The notes below the pieces were generated by a model. The model was not told where the DNA came from. It was given only the letters and a program-made list of their open reading frames with translations, and did no database searches. From Isoetes taiwanensis (Eukaryota; Streptophyta; Lycopodiopsida; Isoetales; Isoetaceae), in the NCBI GenBank assembly GCA_021234155.1, contig JAJEKV010000049.1:5451001-5515000 (forward strand): a stretch of DNA of 64,000 bases, in the 5' to 3' direction. Made by a program: the position numbers and the translations under genes. Positions 1-12,157 of the stretch are shown here, piece after piece. Numbering within the stretch: position 1 is the first letter of the stretch; every line of letters starts with the position of its first letter.

Positions 1-88
1 AAAATGTAATCCACCAAAAGAGTGTTTAACTAAATTAGATAAAAGCCCGTATATGCTTCTTAGATTGAAGGCCGAGTTGAAAGGGAAT

Positions 89-3000
89 TCAGAGGTGATC
101 TGAGAAGTATGAGTTTAAATAGGCATTGAAGGCATCTGTGGAACCAAAGAAGTATTGGTCAAGGGGCCAATTGTTGTAGTAACAGAGACGGAACATATCT
201 CTGTCCTCCAGAAGAATCAGCAATGATCCATAGAGATCAACCAGTAGTCTATGGCTGTAGTACAATGTTCTGTATCTTGTTAGCTGAGCTTCTGTGAGAA
301 TGAGATTATTGGCTGACAGAAATTTCCACAGGCAGTGGACCTGGACGACCTCTCTGCAAAAAATACTTGCCCACAAATCTTCACTTTCCTTCTGATATCT
401 CATATGTCCCCTTTTCATCAAAAATGACTCCATTGAAGTAGCAATGTCATTCTTCATGACTTGATCCTGAGATCTCTGACTGAAAGGTGAATGGCTGGTG
501 TCAAATTTATTGCTTCCTTCTCCTCGTAAGAAATCAAGATACTCTAGGATCATCAGAAAGAAATAAGTTAGAATCCACAACATTTAGATTTGAAGCAAAC
601 AAATCATAGTGACCCCTATAATGTCCATAATCCTCCCATTTCCTGTCAAAATTAGCTCCAAATTTCTTTTTATGTGCTGTAGCAATAGTCTCAAAATCAA
701 ACTGAAAGTGCAATTTATCCAAAAGATGGACAGATTCTTTTTACCATATAGCACCCGATTCCTTGCTTTCCAAATGTTCCAAAGAGCAATATTAATAATT
801 GAGTTGACAAATTTATCATCATGATTCATAAGGGACATAAGATCCCCATTAGTTACAATTCCAAATTTGTCAGAGAACCGTGTCCAGAAACCATCCAGAG
901 TGCTACAAAAGAAAATATGGCACATATCCTCGGGCCTATTACAAGCAAAAGGGCAATTAGCAGAAATGTTAGGGTTTCTTCTAGACATTGAGACCAGATT
1001 ATTCAGACTGCCATTAGCAATAAGCCATATGAAATATGAGATTTTTGGAGGACAATAAGAATACCAAACATTATGGAAAAGTTTCTTAAGCTGATCATAG
1101 CTAATGGACCATTTCAGCATAGCTTTACACCCATCAATGTTAGAGGACATAGCATTGTAAACATTTTTCACTTTATAATCCCCTTTTTCATTTATCTTCC
1201 AGTCACTTTTTCCAGAGTTGACAGAGAAATTAGAGAGAGAAGGTTTGATGAGAGAATAAATTTTCTTATCAGAAGAGGTGCCTCTAATAATACCTTTCAA
1301 TCTAGTCCAATAAATGAGCCTCCCACCTACAAACAGGTATATAAACTAAACCAGCCTCATGCCATTTCTTATGAATTCTGGGATGCTTGATAGCAAGAAC
1401 AGGAGAATTTTGCTCAGTCAGAATAGGGTTCCAGAAGATTGGAACATCAGCATGAAGCTTATCTCTTTTAATGAATTGGAAATTAGGAGAGATAGCATTC
1501 CAAGCCTTGATGAGGTTGTACATAAGAGGATAATTGGTTTCAGCTGATTGAATGCAGAATGAGGAAGCAGGTGTTGAATTGAGGGATGACCACAAGGTAA
1601 ACTTAGAGATATCCAGTACCTGATAAAGATATAAGCAGGAGATTGATTTCCATGAATAGCTTTCCAAATAAGCTTGCCAGCAAGAGATTGAGCTTGGATA
1701 AAAAGATTCTTGCACCCTAAACCTCCAGATACTTTTGACTTGCATATGGAATTCCAGTTAACCAAATGACTTCCCTTCCAGATGAAATTTCTAATTATTT
1801 TTTCAAGCTCCAAAAAAACATATTTGGAAGCTACTAGAGCTGTGGAAAAGTATACATGAGAACTGGCAAGAACAGCATTGGCAATAATAGATCTGCGTGC
1901 AAGAGAGAGATAATTCCTATAATTGTTCAACTTCTTTTTAATTCTCGAAATAATAGGGTCCCAGAGGCATGGTTCAAAGCTATTGGCAATCCCAATAATT
2001 TAGTAGCCTGATTAGAAGGAAGAACATTAATACCAGCTAGAACTGAAGTACTAAGGTCTCCAATGATCAAACTCTTACTCAAATTCAAATAAATACCAGA
2101 GGCAGCAGAAAATTGTCCTAAAATCTTGAGAAAGAGATTAATATTTTGCAGATCAGCATCAAGGAAGGAGAAGATATCATCAGCATACTGGAGAATGGAG
2201 ATACTATCATCAGAATTTGAAAGTTTTAAACCTTTCAACTGGGCAGTATTCTGATAATGCAGAGTGACCTTGGTTAAGAGTTCAGCAGCCACAAGAAAAA
2301 GATAAGGGGCTAGAGGACATCCTTGCCTAACCCCACAAGAGAGAGGAAAGAAGCCAGAAGGGACACCATTGATAAGAACAGCAGAATTGGACCTAGAGTT
2401 TAAACCATGAATTAGATTCATGAGCTTGGGAGGGAAGCCAATTTTAGACATGGCAAAATCTAAGAAATCCCACCTCACAGAATCAAAAGCTCTCTTAAAA
2501 TCCAGCTTAAGAAGAATGCAGTTTTGATTAGAGATTTTGTTCCAGTGCAAACCTTCCATGGCAGCCACATAATTATCTAAAATATATCTGTTCGGAAGGA
2601 AGGCAGATTGATTTTGACTGATGTTAAAGCTTTTAACTCTCAGGGCAATGATCTTGGCACAGAGCTTGTAAGTAGTGTTCGTGAGGGAGATGGGTCTCCA
2701 GTCCTGAAACTTAGAGGGATGATCAACCTTAGGAATTAAAGAGATAAAGCCACTGGAAATTGAAGGATGCAGATGATTAGAATTCCAGAAGGCATGGACA
2801 AGGGAAATAACATCAGTTTTGAGTATATCCCAGAACTTCATGTAAAATTCTGCAGGGAGACCATCCGCCCGTGAGATTTTACCCTTATTTGAAGGAATTG
2901 AGAATCTCATAGATCTCATTGTGAGATGGGATGGCAGTAATAGCATCATCCATGATTTCAATAGGATCAGGGAGAATAGAATCCACAGTGGAGATGAACT

Positions 3001-4314
3001 CATTTGCCTCTGAGATCATGTTGGAAGGAATTGGCTTGTCATTAAAGATATCCATATACCTGCTCTTAAAAAAGTTTGCAATTTCAGAATGAGTACTGTA
3101 ATTGTTACCTTGATCATCAGAGGTCTCAGCAATGGAGTTTCTCAGAACCCTACTCTTAGCAACCCTGAAGAAGAATTTAGAGGAGCCAGAGTCCATATCA
3201 TTAGTATACTTGATTTTATATCTAATAGCTGAACCCTTAGCTTCCATCTCTTCAATATTCTTAATTCTTCTCTCTAAAATTTCCTCTCCTACATGAAGAT
3301 TAGAATTAGACGGATCATTTTGAAGAAGAGATCTAATATCCTTCATATACAATAGGAGCTGGTTCTTTTCTTTACTTCTTTCCTCCTTGATAAGCTTAGA
3401 CCAGTTTTTAATCCATCTTTTGATTTGTTTGATTTTGGAGTAGAAATATTTCATGGAGGGCATCTGATTTCCAGCAACCACATTAGAGTTATTAGAAAGA
3501 CTCTCATAAAAGGATCTGAATTGAGAGCAAAATTTGTCATTCTCAAGAAGAGAAGAATTGAACTTGTAAGGCGTGCTCCCTTCTCTTTTAATATTGATGA
3601 CATGAGAGGTATGAAGGAACTGAGGCTGGTGATAAAAAATAGAAGTTCCTTCATCACTTGTAACATAGCTATTGTCCCAGAAGGCTGCATATGGGTTAGA
3701 GACATAGAATCTATCCAGAGTACAGAAAACTCTTGCTTTATCCTTTTGTTTGTTCGACCAGGTATAGGTGGCAGTAGAAGAGGGGATATAGATCAGATTA
3801 TTATCAGCAATAAGAGAATCCCAGTTCTCCCCCCCGCCTGGACATATTGATTTTATTTCCCAGTTTTAAGATCCCAAGAGGGAGTATTATTGAAGTCACC
3901 GGCAATGATCCAATTATCCGAGTTTGAGAATCCGGCCGAGGAATTAATTTCAGCCCAAATTGGTTCTCTATCTTTGGGAGAAGTTGGAGCATAGACATTG
4001 ATAATGCCAAATCTGAAGTTGGATAAAGAGCATATCATGGCTTGCCGTGCTCTTGAGGGACTATTTATAGAAAGAAGAGTGATTGATATCTTTTTCCAGA
4101 TAATAGCCATTCCACCACTTGCTCCCGGATGAGTGATCCAAATAGAGGTGGAATTAGGGTAAATCCAGTCTCCTAAGTTACTACATTCAAAGGAGGGAAG
4201 TTTAAGTTCTTGAAGAATAATGATGTCGCATTGTATTGCCTAATTTGAGCAATGGCCCTTCTCCTCTTGAGAGAGCCTTTGATTCCTCCGAGATTCCAAG
4301 AAAGAATCTTCATA
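89..4314 (-). pseudogene. LINE A ORF2 (endonuclease, reverse transcriptase, zf-RVT), frameshifted
   Basis: Endonuclease signatures begin at about 4314 with ILSWNLGGIKGSLKRRR. They continue after a frameshift with INVYAPTSPKDR and IIAGDFNNTPSWD (4110-3853). The reverse transcriptase at 3003-1927 shows LKLDFKRAFDSVRW, GVRQGCPLAPYLFLVAAE and the catalytic LQYADD box. Downstream (1300-584) is the zf-RVT region, with a Cys/His cluster in CPFACNRPEDMCHIFFC followed by LWNIWKARN. The last open segment (583-89) is the C-terminal tail. At least four frame changes separate these pieces. ORF2 proteins nick target DNA and prime reverse transcription of the element RNA. The family looks close to LINE C at 45744-50950. 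Confidence 0.85.
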
Positions 4315-5816
4315 TCAAAGAGATGAGGGAGAGGTAATAAGAGAGAAGGATTTATAACCTAATCTTTCCCGGACTTTTTTTGCTTCTTGTATCGAAGCGG
4401 GAGTTTTATTGAGACCAGATAGAACCACATCATTTTTAACCCCATCCTTTCTGACAGATTTTTTCAATGGCTTGGACTTCACATGTATAGGGTCAATACT
4501 AAGATTTTCATTTAAATATTCCTCTTTGTCCCAATTTTCTTTATCACTTCCATATCCCTCACTATCACTATAATCAGAACAACCTCCTGGGAAAAAATGA
4601 AACATAGAATTTTTATAGTTGTTTAAAGGAGCAGAAGTAAGAACTTGCCTGGAGATCCCTTTTTCTTGAAGCTCCATCTTTTGAGTAGCTATATCCTCAG
4701 GAGTGTCAGGAACAGAATCAGGAACAATCTCAGGATCAGCCACAAAATCATTATCAAAATTACCCTTTGCTCCTTCTGTATCTGAAGATTGTGAGATATG
4801 ATTTTGCAGAGAGGCCATCTGATCAGTAAACTTGTTGGATATATTTGAAGGGTTGCAAGGACTTGCTACCACTTGGAAGTCAAGGTCAATTAAGGAAGGC
4901 AATTCAGCAATGTTTGTATCTCTGGTAGGAGATGGATAGTTTGTGGATTCTTTTAAGGGTGCTGGTGAGGGACAAACTGTAGAAGCACATACTTTGCTTT
5001 TATTTAATTCGGGATCTAGATTACCATTAAGGTCGGATAGTACACGAAAAGGGTTTGACCTGTTGACTGCGGGGTTGCCTTCTTCTTTGTGTTGACTCTT
5101 GAGTCAAGTCTCCAGTGGCTTAACTTGAACTTTTAGCCGGATGAGAGTCCATTTTTACTCATTTGATTTTTTGTTGCCTTGTTGATTCAATCTTGGCGGC
5201 AAAGAAATTTTTAATTGTGAATTCGGTGAGAGGAATTCATTTGGAACTTTTCTTTTGTCTCGAGATTTCATATCTAATGACCCACTCTTTTTGTTATTCT
5301 TAATTTGGATAATCCATAAGATTGTATGAGTTAATCGGCCTTTTCCTTTGGCCTCTTTAATTATTTCACTCAGAGTGAAATTTAAGTTATCGAAGAGCAC
5401 AGGCTGACTTTTCCATTCACAATCCCTTTAACTAGCAGCTTAGGGTCACCCACAGTTAAGGGACCATTATATTTTGTATAGTTTGTGTGTTCAGCTTCAC
5501 ACACTTTGTCTCTGTCTCTCATCTCATCTCTTGCTGCCTTATTTTTCTGGATTCTCTTATAGCTTCCATTTACTTTTGTCCACTTGAACCTGTCATTTTC
5601 TGTCAGCCTCTGGAACTGAGTATCCTTACTAGAATTTCCCTTTGTAGTAATGATCATTTTGGGGTTGATCCTTTGCTTTTTCTCTGTATTCTTTTGAATG
5701 TAAACTTTGTTTTGAAATTTTGAGTTTCTTTTTCCCACCTTTTTGTGTGGCCCTTTTCTTCCTTTCCCCACCATCTTTCTCTTTATCTGTGCTATTCTTC
5801 CCATCTCTTTTCCCAT
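4315..5816 (-). pseudogene. LINE A ORF1 remnant (basic nucleic-acid-binding protein)
   Basis: Three minus-strand open segments (5816-5382, 5400-5155, 4902-4315) lie directly upstream of the endonuclease. The first is very rich in Lys and Arg. The last is acidic (EDIATQK, DYSDSEGYGSDKENWDKEE) and ends in a basic stretch shortly before the ORF2 start. LINE ORF1 proteins bind element RNA. No intact DUF4283 or CCHC knuckle was found here, and the segments are joined only by frameshifts. Assignment rests mainly on position, and the first segment could belong to the purine-rich tract instead. Confidence 0.5.
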
Positions 5817-7202
5817 TTTCCTCTCCCATTTCTCTCATGCCCTTTTTCCCTTCCCTTCCCCTTTTACTTTTCCCTTTTCTTTTCCTTTCTCTTCCCTTTT
5901 CATCCCTTCCCCCACCCTTCGCTTTTCTTAGGTGCCCTTTTCCCTTTCCCTTTCCCTTTTCTCATTCCTTTTCATTTTCGCTTTCCGCCTCTTTCCATTC
6001 GCATTTCTTCATCTATTTTATGTGCCCTTTTTCTTTTTCTTTTTTCCATCATCTTCTGCCTTTTTCCTCTATCTATCTATCCTCACCCACTTTCCCCTTT
6101 TCTCTCTCTTTTTTTTCCCATGCTCTTTTTCTCTTTCCTCACCCTTTTCCTCTTCCCTTTTTTCTCATGCCCTTTTTCCCTTCCTCTCTTCCTTTTTTTC
6201 CATTCCTTGCTCTCCATCATTTCCTGTTTCCTTTTCCTCTTCTTCCCACCCTTTCCCTCTTTCCTTTTTCTCGGTGCCTTTTTATCTTCCCTTTCCCCCT
6301 CTTTTTTTTCTTTTCCCCCTTCCTGTCCCTTTTCTAATGCCATTTTCCCTTTTTCTTCTCCTCTTTCCTCACCTTTTCTCTCTAACCTTTTCCCTTCCTT
6401 TTTTCGATGCTCTATTTTCGCCTCTCTTTCCTCTTTCTTCACCCTTTCCCTCTTCCCCTTTCTTGCATGTCCTTTCCCCTTCCCTTTTGCCCTTTTCCTC
6501 GTGCTTTTTTTCTAGGTACCCTTTTCCCATTTCCATCTCCTTTTTTTTTTTTTTTTTTTTCTTTTCCTTTTCATTTCCCTCATCCCATGCGCTTTATTTG
6601 TTCCCTTCTTCCCACTTCATGTTCATCTTTTCCCCTCCCTTTTCCGACCCTTTCCCTCTTTCCCTTTTCACGATGCCTTTTTATCTTCCTTTTTTTCCCT
6701 CTTTTTTCCTTTTCCCCTTTCGCTTTCCCTTTTTCCATGTCATTTTCCCCTTCCATTCTCCTCTTTCCTCACCTTTTCTCTCTAACCTTTTCCCTTTCTC
6801 ATTTTGCTTCTCTTTTCCTCTTTCTTCACCTTTTCCCTCTTCTTTTTTTCCCATGCCCTTTTCCCCTTCCCTTTTGCCTTTTTCCTCGTGCCCTTTTTCT
6901 AGGTTCCCTTTTCCCTTTTCCATCTCCCTTATTCTTTTTTCTTTTCCCATGCGCTTTGTTTGTCCCCTTTTTCCCTTACCTTTTTTCTCCTTTTACGCCC
7001 TTCCCTTCTTCCCCTTTTTCCGTTGCCCCTTTTCCCTTCCCTTTCTCCCTCTCTATTTCTAATCTTTTTTTTTTTTTTTTCATTTTTCCCATGCCATTTT
7101 AAGTCCCTTTTTTTCCTTTTCCTCTTCCCCTTTTTCCCACGCCCTTTTTCCCTCCCCTTTTACCCGTGCTTTTCCTCCCCTTTCCTTTTTCTTTTTCCTT
7201 AA
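5718..7202. repeat. 1.5-kb polypyrimidine tract (polypurine on the minus strand)
   Basis: Nearly every base on the plus strand is C or T, broken mainly by short ATGCC, GTGCC or ATGCG words that recur every 35-100 bases (for example 5836, 6167, 6271, 6336, 6671, 6851, 7021, 7089, 7139). It behaves as a highly degenerate minisatellite built on a CATGCC-(T/C)n unit. Long open frames in it on both strands are by-products of composition, with Phe, Ser, Pro and Leu on plus and Lys, Glu, Gly and Arg on minus. Poly-T runs occur at about 6541-6560 and 7065-7080. Confidence 0.9.
6261..7010. repeat. 400-bp higher-order direct duplication inside the pyrimidine tract
   Basis: Matching landmarks recur about 390-400 bases apart. 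GATGCC/GGTGCC-TTTTTATCTTCC is at 6272 and 6672. CTCTTTCCTCACCTTTTCTC is at 6361 and 6761. TCTAGGT(A/T)CCCTTTTCCC lies just after 6500 and 6887. CCCATGCGCTTT(A/G)TTTG is at about 6583 and 6948. This is a tandem duplication rather than chance composition, because non-C/T words are conserved in order and spacing. Confidence 0.8.
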
Positions 7203-8375
7203 GAGATCAAATCGTGACTAATCACGATAGTGGAAAGTCGTGCGATAAATCTCGGCCTTCAGTTTCAATCAGATAATCTCAGCCATTTAAATTAGGGCTT
7301 GATCCATTCAATACGGTATAACATTATAATATAAGAAGATTTGTAGATCCCTGAGCAAAAAAATTTGTGCTCCAGTATCCCTCGCCTGTCCCCTATGGTG
7401 CCCCTTATTGGAAGCTCCCGTTTATCATACCTGATTTCTGTGAGGTGGAGCAGGAAATTTTCGTCGTCGCACATTGCAGTTCATTGTAGCCGTCCAAAAA
7501 GGTGCCTCCCTCCGTGGTATGTTACCTAGCTATAAAATACCCAGACTGAGGGACTTGATTATGTATTTTGCTTGTTACTTTTTGGATTTAGCCACTCAAG
7601 AAGTCTCGAGAGATTACATATCTAGTTCGACTTGAGTATCTCTTTGGAATGATGGGTTTTTTTTTTGGCCGCATTACCTTCTTTAAAAAAAGTTGCATTA
7701 GCTGCATTACGTTTGTTATATTGAATTGGATGTGTATGTTCCTCTTTTCCTTTCGTTGTTATTGATGCATAGAATATACTCAATGTTATTAATATTTGAG
7801 TTAGTTCCAAACTCGAAGGTATGTTAAATTGAATATTAGAAGGGTCATGCATTGGAGCTATCTAGTATGTATCTTTCCTTTAACTTAAATTACTTATATG
7901 AAGCTAACTTTGAACTTTCAAGTTTGGAGAGGCGTCATCTTGGATTGGAAGGTGAGCAATTGTGTTTGACAAGGAAGGATGATTAGAAGGACAAAATTTT
8001 ATTCATTTGGAAGTATGTTGAATTGAGGATTAAGATGTGAAGGCATAAAGAAAAGAGATCTGGGAATTAAGGAGGCAGACTATAAGTATATTTTTAGGTC
8101 AATGGTTAGGTTTGTTCTAAGGAAGATGGCACAAAGGGAGATACAAATTGGGTGCTCGAAGATGCACCCATGAGGACATGGGTTGAATTTTTAGAGGAGA
8201 GACTGTAACGGACCTAGCAACTTAGCACCAGCATGAAGATGTAAGTAACGTTGCCATTATATAAGAGTGCATTTTCAATAATGAAATAAATGATTATGCG
8301 CTAGGAATACATGCATGCAATGTGTCCATGCATGCAGTGTGTGCATGCATGCAAGGTCATTGTTAGATTATATAA
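7203..8375. other. Gene-free spacer
   Basis: I see no gene, RNA or element boundary that I can support. The sequence is AT-rich with short open frames only. A small tandem repeat of 17-bp units built on CATGCATGCA(A/G)TGTGT starts at 8310, 8327 and 8344. Confidence 0.5.
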
Positions 8376-10470
8376 GCGCAACAATATTATTCTGAATTTT
8401 TGGGAAGGACTTTTTCATGGGAAAGAAGCCTTTTTTGTTGTGGAGGATGCGCTTGCACCAGATTGATCAGAATTGAACCAAGGAGAAGGAGCAAACTATT
8501 TTCAAGTGGGGGTCAAGTCTTACGCCTGGGGTTCTTGTGATGTCTATGTTTTGGTTGACGTAGTTTTCAGAAAGCTTAATGAGCTTTGATGATGGTTTGT
8601 AGATTTAATGTATTGAGGCATGATCTGAATTGAGTCAACATAATCAAAGATAGATTCTTGAATGTAAAAGAGAAGGAAAAGTAGTGCTTTTAGATTTTTA
8701 AAAGTAGTGTTTTTAGATTATCATCTGTAGCTTTTATATAATTATACAGTGGAGATTGATTCTGAATAGCTAAGAAATTGATGAGTTTAACACACATAAT
8801 TGTATTACGGTTGGATGATGTTATTAAATTGTCTTAGGATGTTGAAAATATATCATGTCGGTGATTTAATTGTTCTAGGAGAAAGGGATCATACTTACAA
8901 TTGTCAATGTAGCTTGTTGTTAATGTTTGCATTTAATGAACGAAATTATGATTTATCATAGCTCTGATTTGGTTAGCTTAGTAAAGTACAATTATGCATG
9001 CATGGATTATTATCAAAAGCACGTTTTTGGAATGTATCATGGTGTGGTTGGTTATCATGGTTTTGACATTTTAGTTTGCTACACAATTTGGTTGACATTG
9101 AGAATCCCTTGTTGAATATGCTATGATATATTTTTATGGAAAGTGCTATAATAGTATTGGAATGCTCTATGATATAATCCTTTGAGGCCGAGTCTAGATC
9201 GATAGTTTAGACTTCATGATTATTCTGCGATGATATGTGAATGGTTTATTTGGAACATCGGGCGTTGGTACCTTGGGGTGCAACGTCTTGCACAGCTAAG
9301 TGGTCCTTTAATGCTGGACGCAGCGTAGATGGGTGTGTACACACGTGGTTTACTCCGCCTCTGTATGTCACTGGCCTGATGACCCGAGTTGACGATGCTC
9401 AGACCCAGAGGAATATTGGTTGTTGTCTTAGTTGCCATGGTTCCTAAGTTATTATTATGTTAATTGGGACGTCTTGTATTGAATTGCAATGGTTGTAGTA
9501 TGTAGTAGATATTCATGGGTAAATTGTGCATTGTGGGACATGCTTGTATGAATTACTAACTTGAGTTTCAGGGGCGAAGCTACGGTAAAGTTAAGTTATT
9601 GTTTTTGGATGGATGCATTATGTTGTTGATGCTTATGCATGTCCTAGAAACAAGTCTGAGGTTTAAGTCTTTTTCTCAAGAAAGTTTAGTCTTCGTAGAT
9701 AACTTAAGTCTTTGATGATTACAAGCGGCCTTATTCATCTTCTAGTATCATATACAATACAGTTGACTTAATCTAGCATTCGTCAAGATCATGGAGTGCC
9801 ATTTATTGATGCCCCAGCTAAAAGGTAGGTTAAGTGAAGGTGTGTTTTTATAGGCTTGTATTTTAATATCCAAAGTCAGGATGTAACGATGGATATGGTA
9901 ATCCTTTCGATGGTCCGATTGAAGACTAGAGTTTTTGGCGTTGCCAAATGTATGGTGTGGTTGATATGCATATTAAATGCATTATTTTTGGAAGTAGGTT
10001 AGTTATTTCCTTCATGATATTTATTTGTTTTGAAAAGGCTGCGTGATCATGCATAACGTGCGGAATTTTCCATTTATTATTGAGGCAAAAAAATGATTTT
10101 TTCTCTACATTTAGCATTGTGTCAGGCCTTCTTTTGAGGCCCAAACAAATGGTTTTTAAAAGCCTATCGCATATTGTCTACAAATGCGGGTTTTGAGGAC
10201 TACATAAGTTTTGCACACGGATTTTTTTAGAAGTGCTACAGGTACAAAACACGAATTTGCTTCAACAAAGATAATGAACAAGTCCCTCACAGTATGTGTG
10301 TTGCTTGGTATTGGTTATTACGATGGTCCATTGTTTGCTCACTTTCGTTTTGTGGTATGTGTGTTTGCGTGTTATTAGTTATTACCTAATGGTCCATTGC
10401 TTGCTCAGTCGTCTTTGTGACGAGCTGGCCAGTTAACCTTTATGGTAACTGGAGATCCCATCAAAACAGC
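8376..10470 (+). repeat. 2.1-kb repeat family 'R', copy 1 (forward)
   Basis: The unit starts near GCGCAACAAT and TTTGGGAAGGA and runs through landmarks shared by all copies: TTGTGGAGGATG, GATCAGAATTGAACCAAGGA, GTTTTGGTTGACGTAG, ATGCTTATGCATGTCCTAGA and GCATTGTGTCAGGCCTTCTT. It ends in a 64-bp minisatellite and TTTATGGTAACTGGAGATCC, after which copy 2 begins. No long open frame is present. The segment AGTGGGGGTCAAGTC resembles a polypurine tract, so an LTR-retrotransposon origin is possible but unproven. Confidence 0.85.
10275..10425 (+). repeat. 64-bp minisatellite within repeat R, two copies
   Basis: Two adjacent units each contain GTTATTACNNNATGGTCCATTG and TTTGCTCA, then a TTTGTG word and TATGTGTGTTTGC or its variant. 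The same units occur inverted at 23174-23365 (three copies), 24657-24787 (two) and 26099-26225 (two), so copy number varies between R units. Confidence 0.75.
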
Positions 10471-11903
10471 AACAATGTTATTTTGGATTTTTTGGGAAGG
10501 AGTTTTCCATGGGAAAGAAGCCTTTTTTGTTGTGGAGGATGTGCTTGCACTAGATTGATCAGAATTGAACCAAGGAGAAGGAGCAAAGTATTTTCAAGTG
10601 GGGGTCAAGTCTTACACCTGGGGTTCTTGTGATGTCTATGTTTTGGTTGACGTAGTTTTGGGAAAACTTAATGAGCTTTCATGATGATTTGTAGATTTAA
10701 TGAATTGAGGCATGATCTGAATTGAATTAACATAATCAAAGATAAATTCTTGAATGTAAAAGAGAAGGAAAAGTAGTGCTTTTAGATTATCATCTGGGGT
10801 TTTTATATAATTATATAGTGGAGATTGATTCTGAATAGCTGAGAAATTGATGAGTTTAACACACATAATTGTAGATGATATTATTAAATTGTCTTAGGCT
10901 GTTGATCCTTAAAAGTATATCATGTCCGTGATTTAATCGTTCTAGGAGCATGGGATCATACTTACTATTGTCAATTGTTGTTAATGTTTGCATTTAATTG
11001 TAAAGAATTATGATTTATCATATCTCGGATTTGTTTGGCTTAGTAAAGTACAATTATGCATGCATGGATTATTGTTAAAAGCATGTTTTTGGGATGTATC
11101 ATGGTGTGGTTGGTTATCATGGTTTGCTACATAATTTGGTTGACATTGAGAATCTCTTGTTGGAATATACTATGATATATTTTTATGCAAAGTGCTATAA
11201 TAGTATTAAAATGCTCTATGATATAATCCTCGGGAATGAGTCTAGGTGCAATGATCTAGACTCATGGTTATTGCACAATGATATGTGAATGGTTTATTTG
11301 GAACATGGGCGTTGGTACCTTGGGGTACAACGTCTTACCTGATTAAGTGGTCCTCCAATCTTTGGATGCGGCATGGATGGGTGTACATCGTGGTTTACCC
11401 CACCTCTATGCCTTGGCTTTGGCCCCGGCGACTAAGTTGACCATGCTCAGACCCAAAGGAATATTGGTTGTTGTCTATGTTGCCATGATTGCTAAGTTAT
11501 TATTATATTAATTGGGACGTTTTGTATTGAATTACAATGGTTATAGCATGTAGTAAATATTCATGGGTAAATTGTGCATTGTGGGACATGCTTGTATGGA
11601 TTACTAACTTGAGTTTTGGGGGGGTGAGGCTACGGTAAGGTTAAGTTATTGTTTACGGATGGATGCATTATGTTGTTGATGCTTATGCATGTCCTAGAAC
11701 CTCGATCCCCACTTAGTCCTTGTGACTAACCCCGTTGTTGATGGTGTAAGTAGGCGTGTGCGAGACTAGGAGTGTAGCAAGCTTTGGGAAGGAGAGTAGG
11801 AATTGAATTGCAAATAAATAAACTTGTTTGTTATTATAAAAACTGACACGAAGCTATAATTGCGGTTCAAAGATGTAGCATGAGAATATTATTCTTGGGT
11901 TAT
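10471..11903 (+). repeat. Repeat 'R' copy 2 (forward, partial) reaching the centre of the inverted repeat
   Basis: It matches copy 1 from the TTGGGAAGGAGTTTTCC start to ATGCTTATGCATGTCCTAGA (about 11698). It then leaves the unit and enters the arm-end segment CTCGATCCCCACTTAGTCC ... GGGTTATGGG (11700-11906). That segment is repeated in inverse orientation at 21678-21890. Copy 1 instead continues into the second half of the unit. Confidence 0.8.
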
Positions 11904-11917
11904 GGGGAATAGTTTTT
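11904..11917 (+). repeat. Left target-site duplication of LINE B
   Basis: GGGGAATAGTTTTT stands immediately before the poly-T run. The identical 14 bases are at 21551-21564, directly after the other end of the element. Confidence 0.9.
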
Positions 11918-12157
11918 TTTTTTTTTTTTTTTTTGAAGGATCAGATTAACTAATATTAATTCAGAGAAATACAAGAAGAGCGGTATTAGGGTACTCCTGC
12001 CCACACCAGGGCAAGGACCCACCTAATAAGTGTACCTATCTACAACTCATGCCACAAATCTCCCCAGAGTGTCTACAATGTGGAGGGTTCTTTCCCGGAC
12101 ATTTGCCTTGACACGCTCTTTCAGGGGATGCGGATCACGATAGATATAACTTGTACC

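Larger units (their letters stand above)
1..5816 (-). mobile_element. LINE A: decayed L1-type non-LTR retrotransposon, 3' end outside window
   Basis: On the minus strand the order is a basic ORF1 region (about 5816-4315), an APE-type endonuclease (4314-3853), a linker, a reverse transcriptase (3003-1927) and a C-terminal Cys/His zinc-binding region (1300-584). This is the order of plant L1-clade LINEs. Several frameshifts break the reading frames, so it is not autonomous. The 3' end and any poly(A) tail lie left of base 1, so no target-site duplication can be sought. The 5' end merges into the C/T-rich tract, which is purine-rich in the LINE sense. Confidence 0.85.

Noticed and set aside
5720..7102. 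Several open frames up to 376 codons in the C/T tract
   Set aside because: They are made of Phe, Ser, Pro and Leu (or Lys, Glu, Gly and Arg on the other strand), overlap in all frames and carry no domain. Composition alone explains them.
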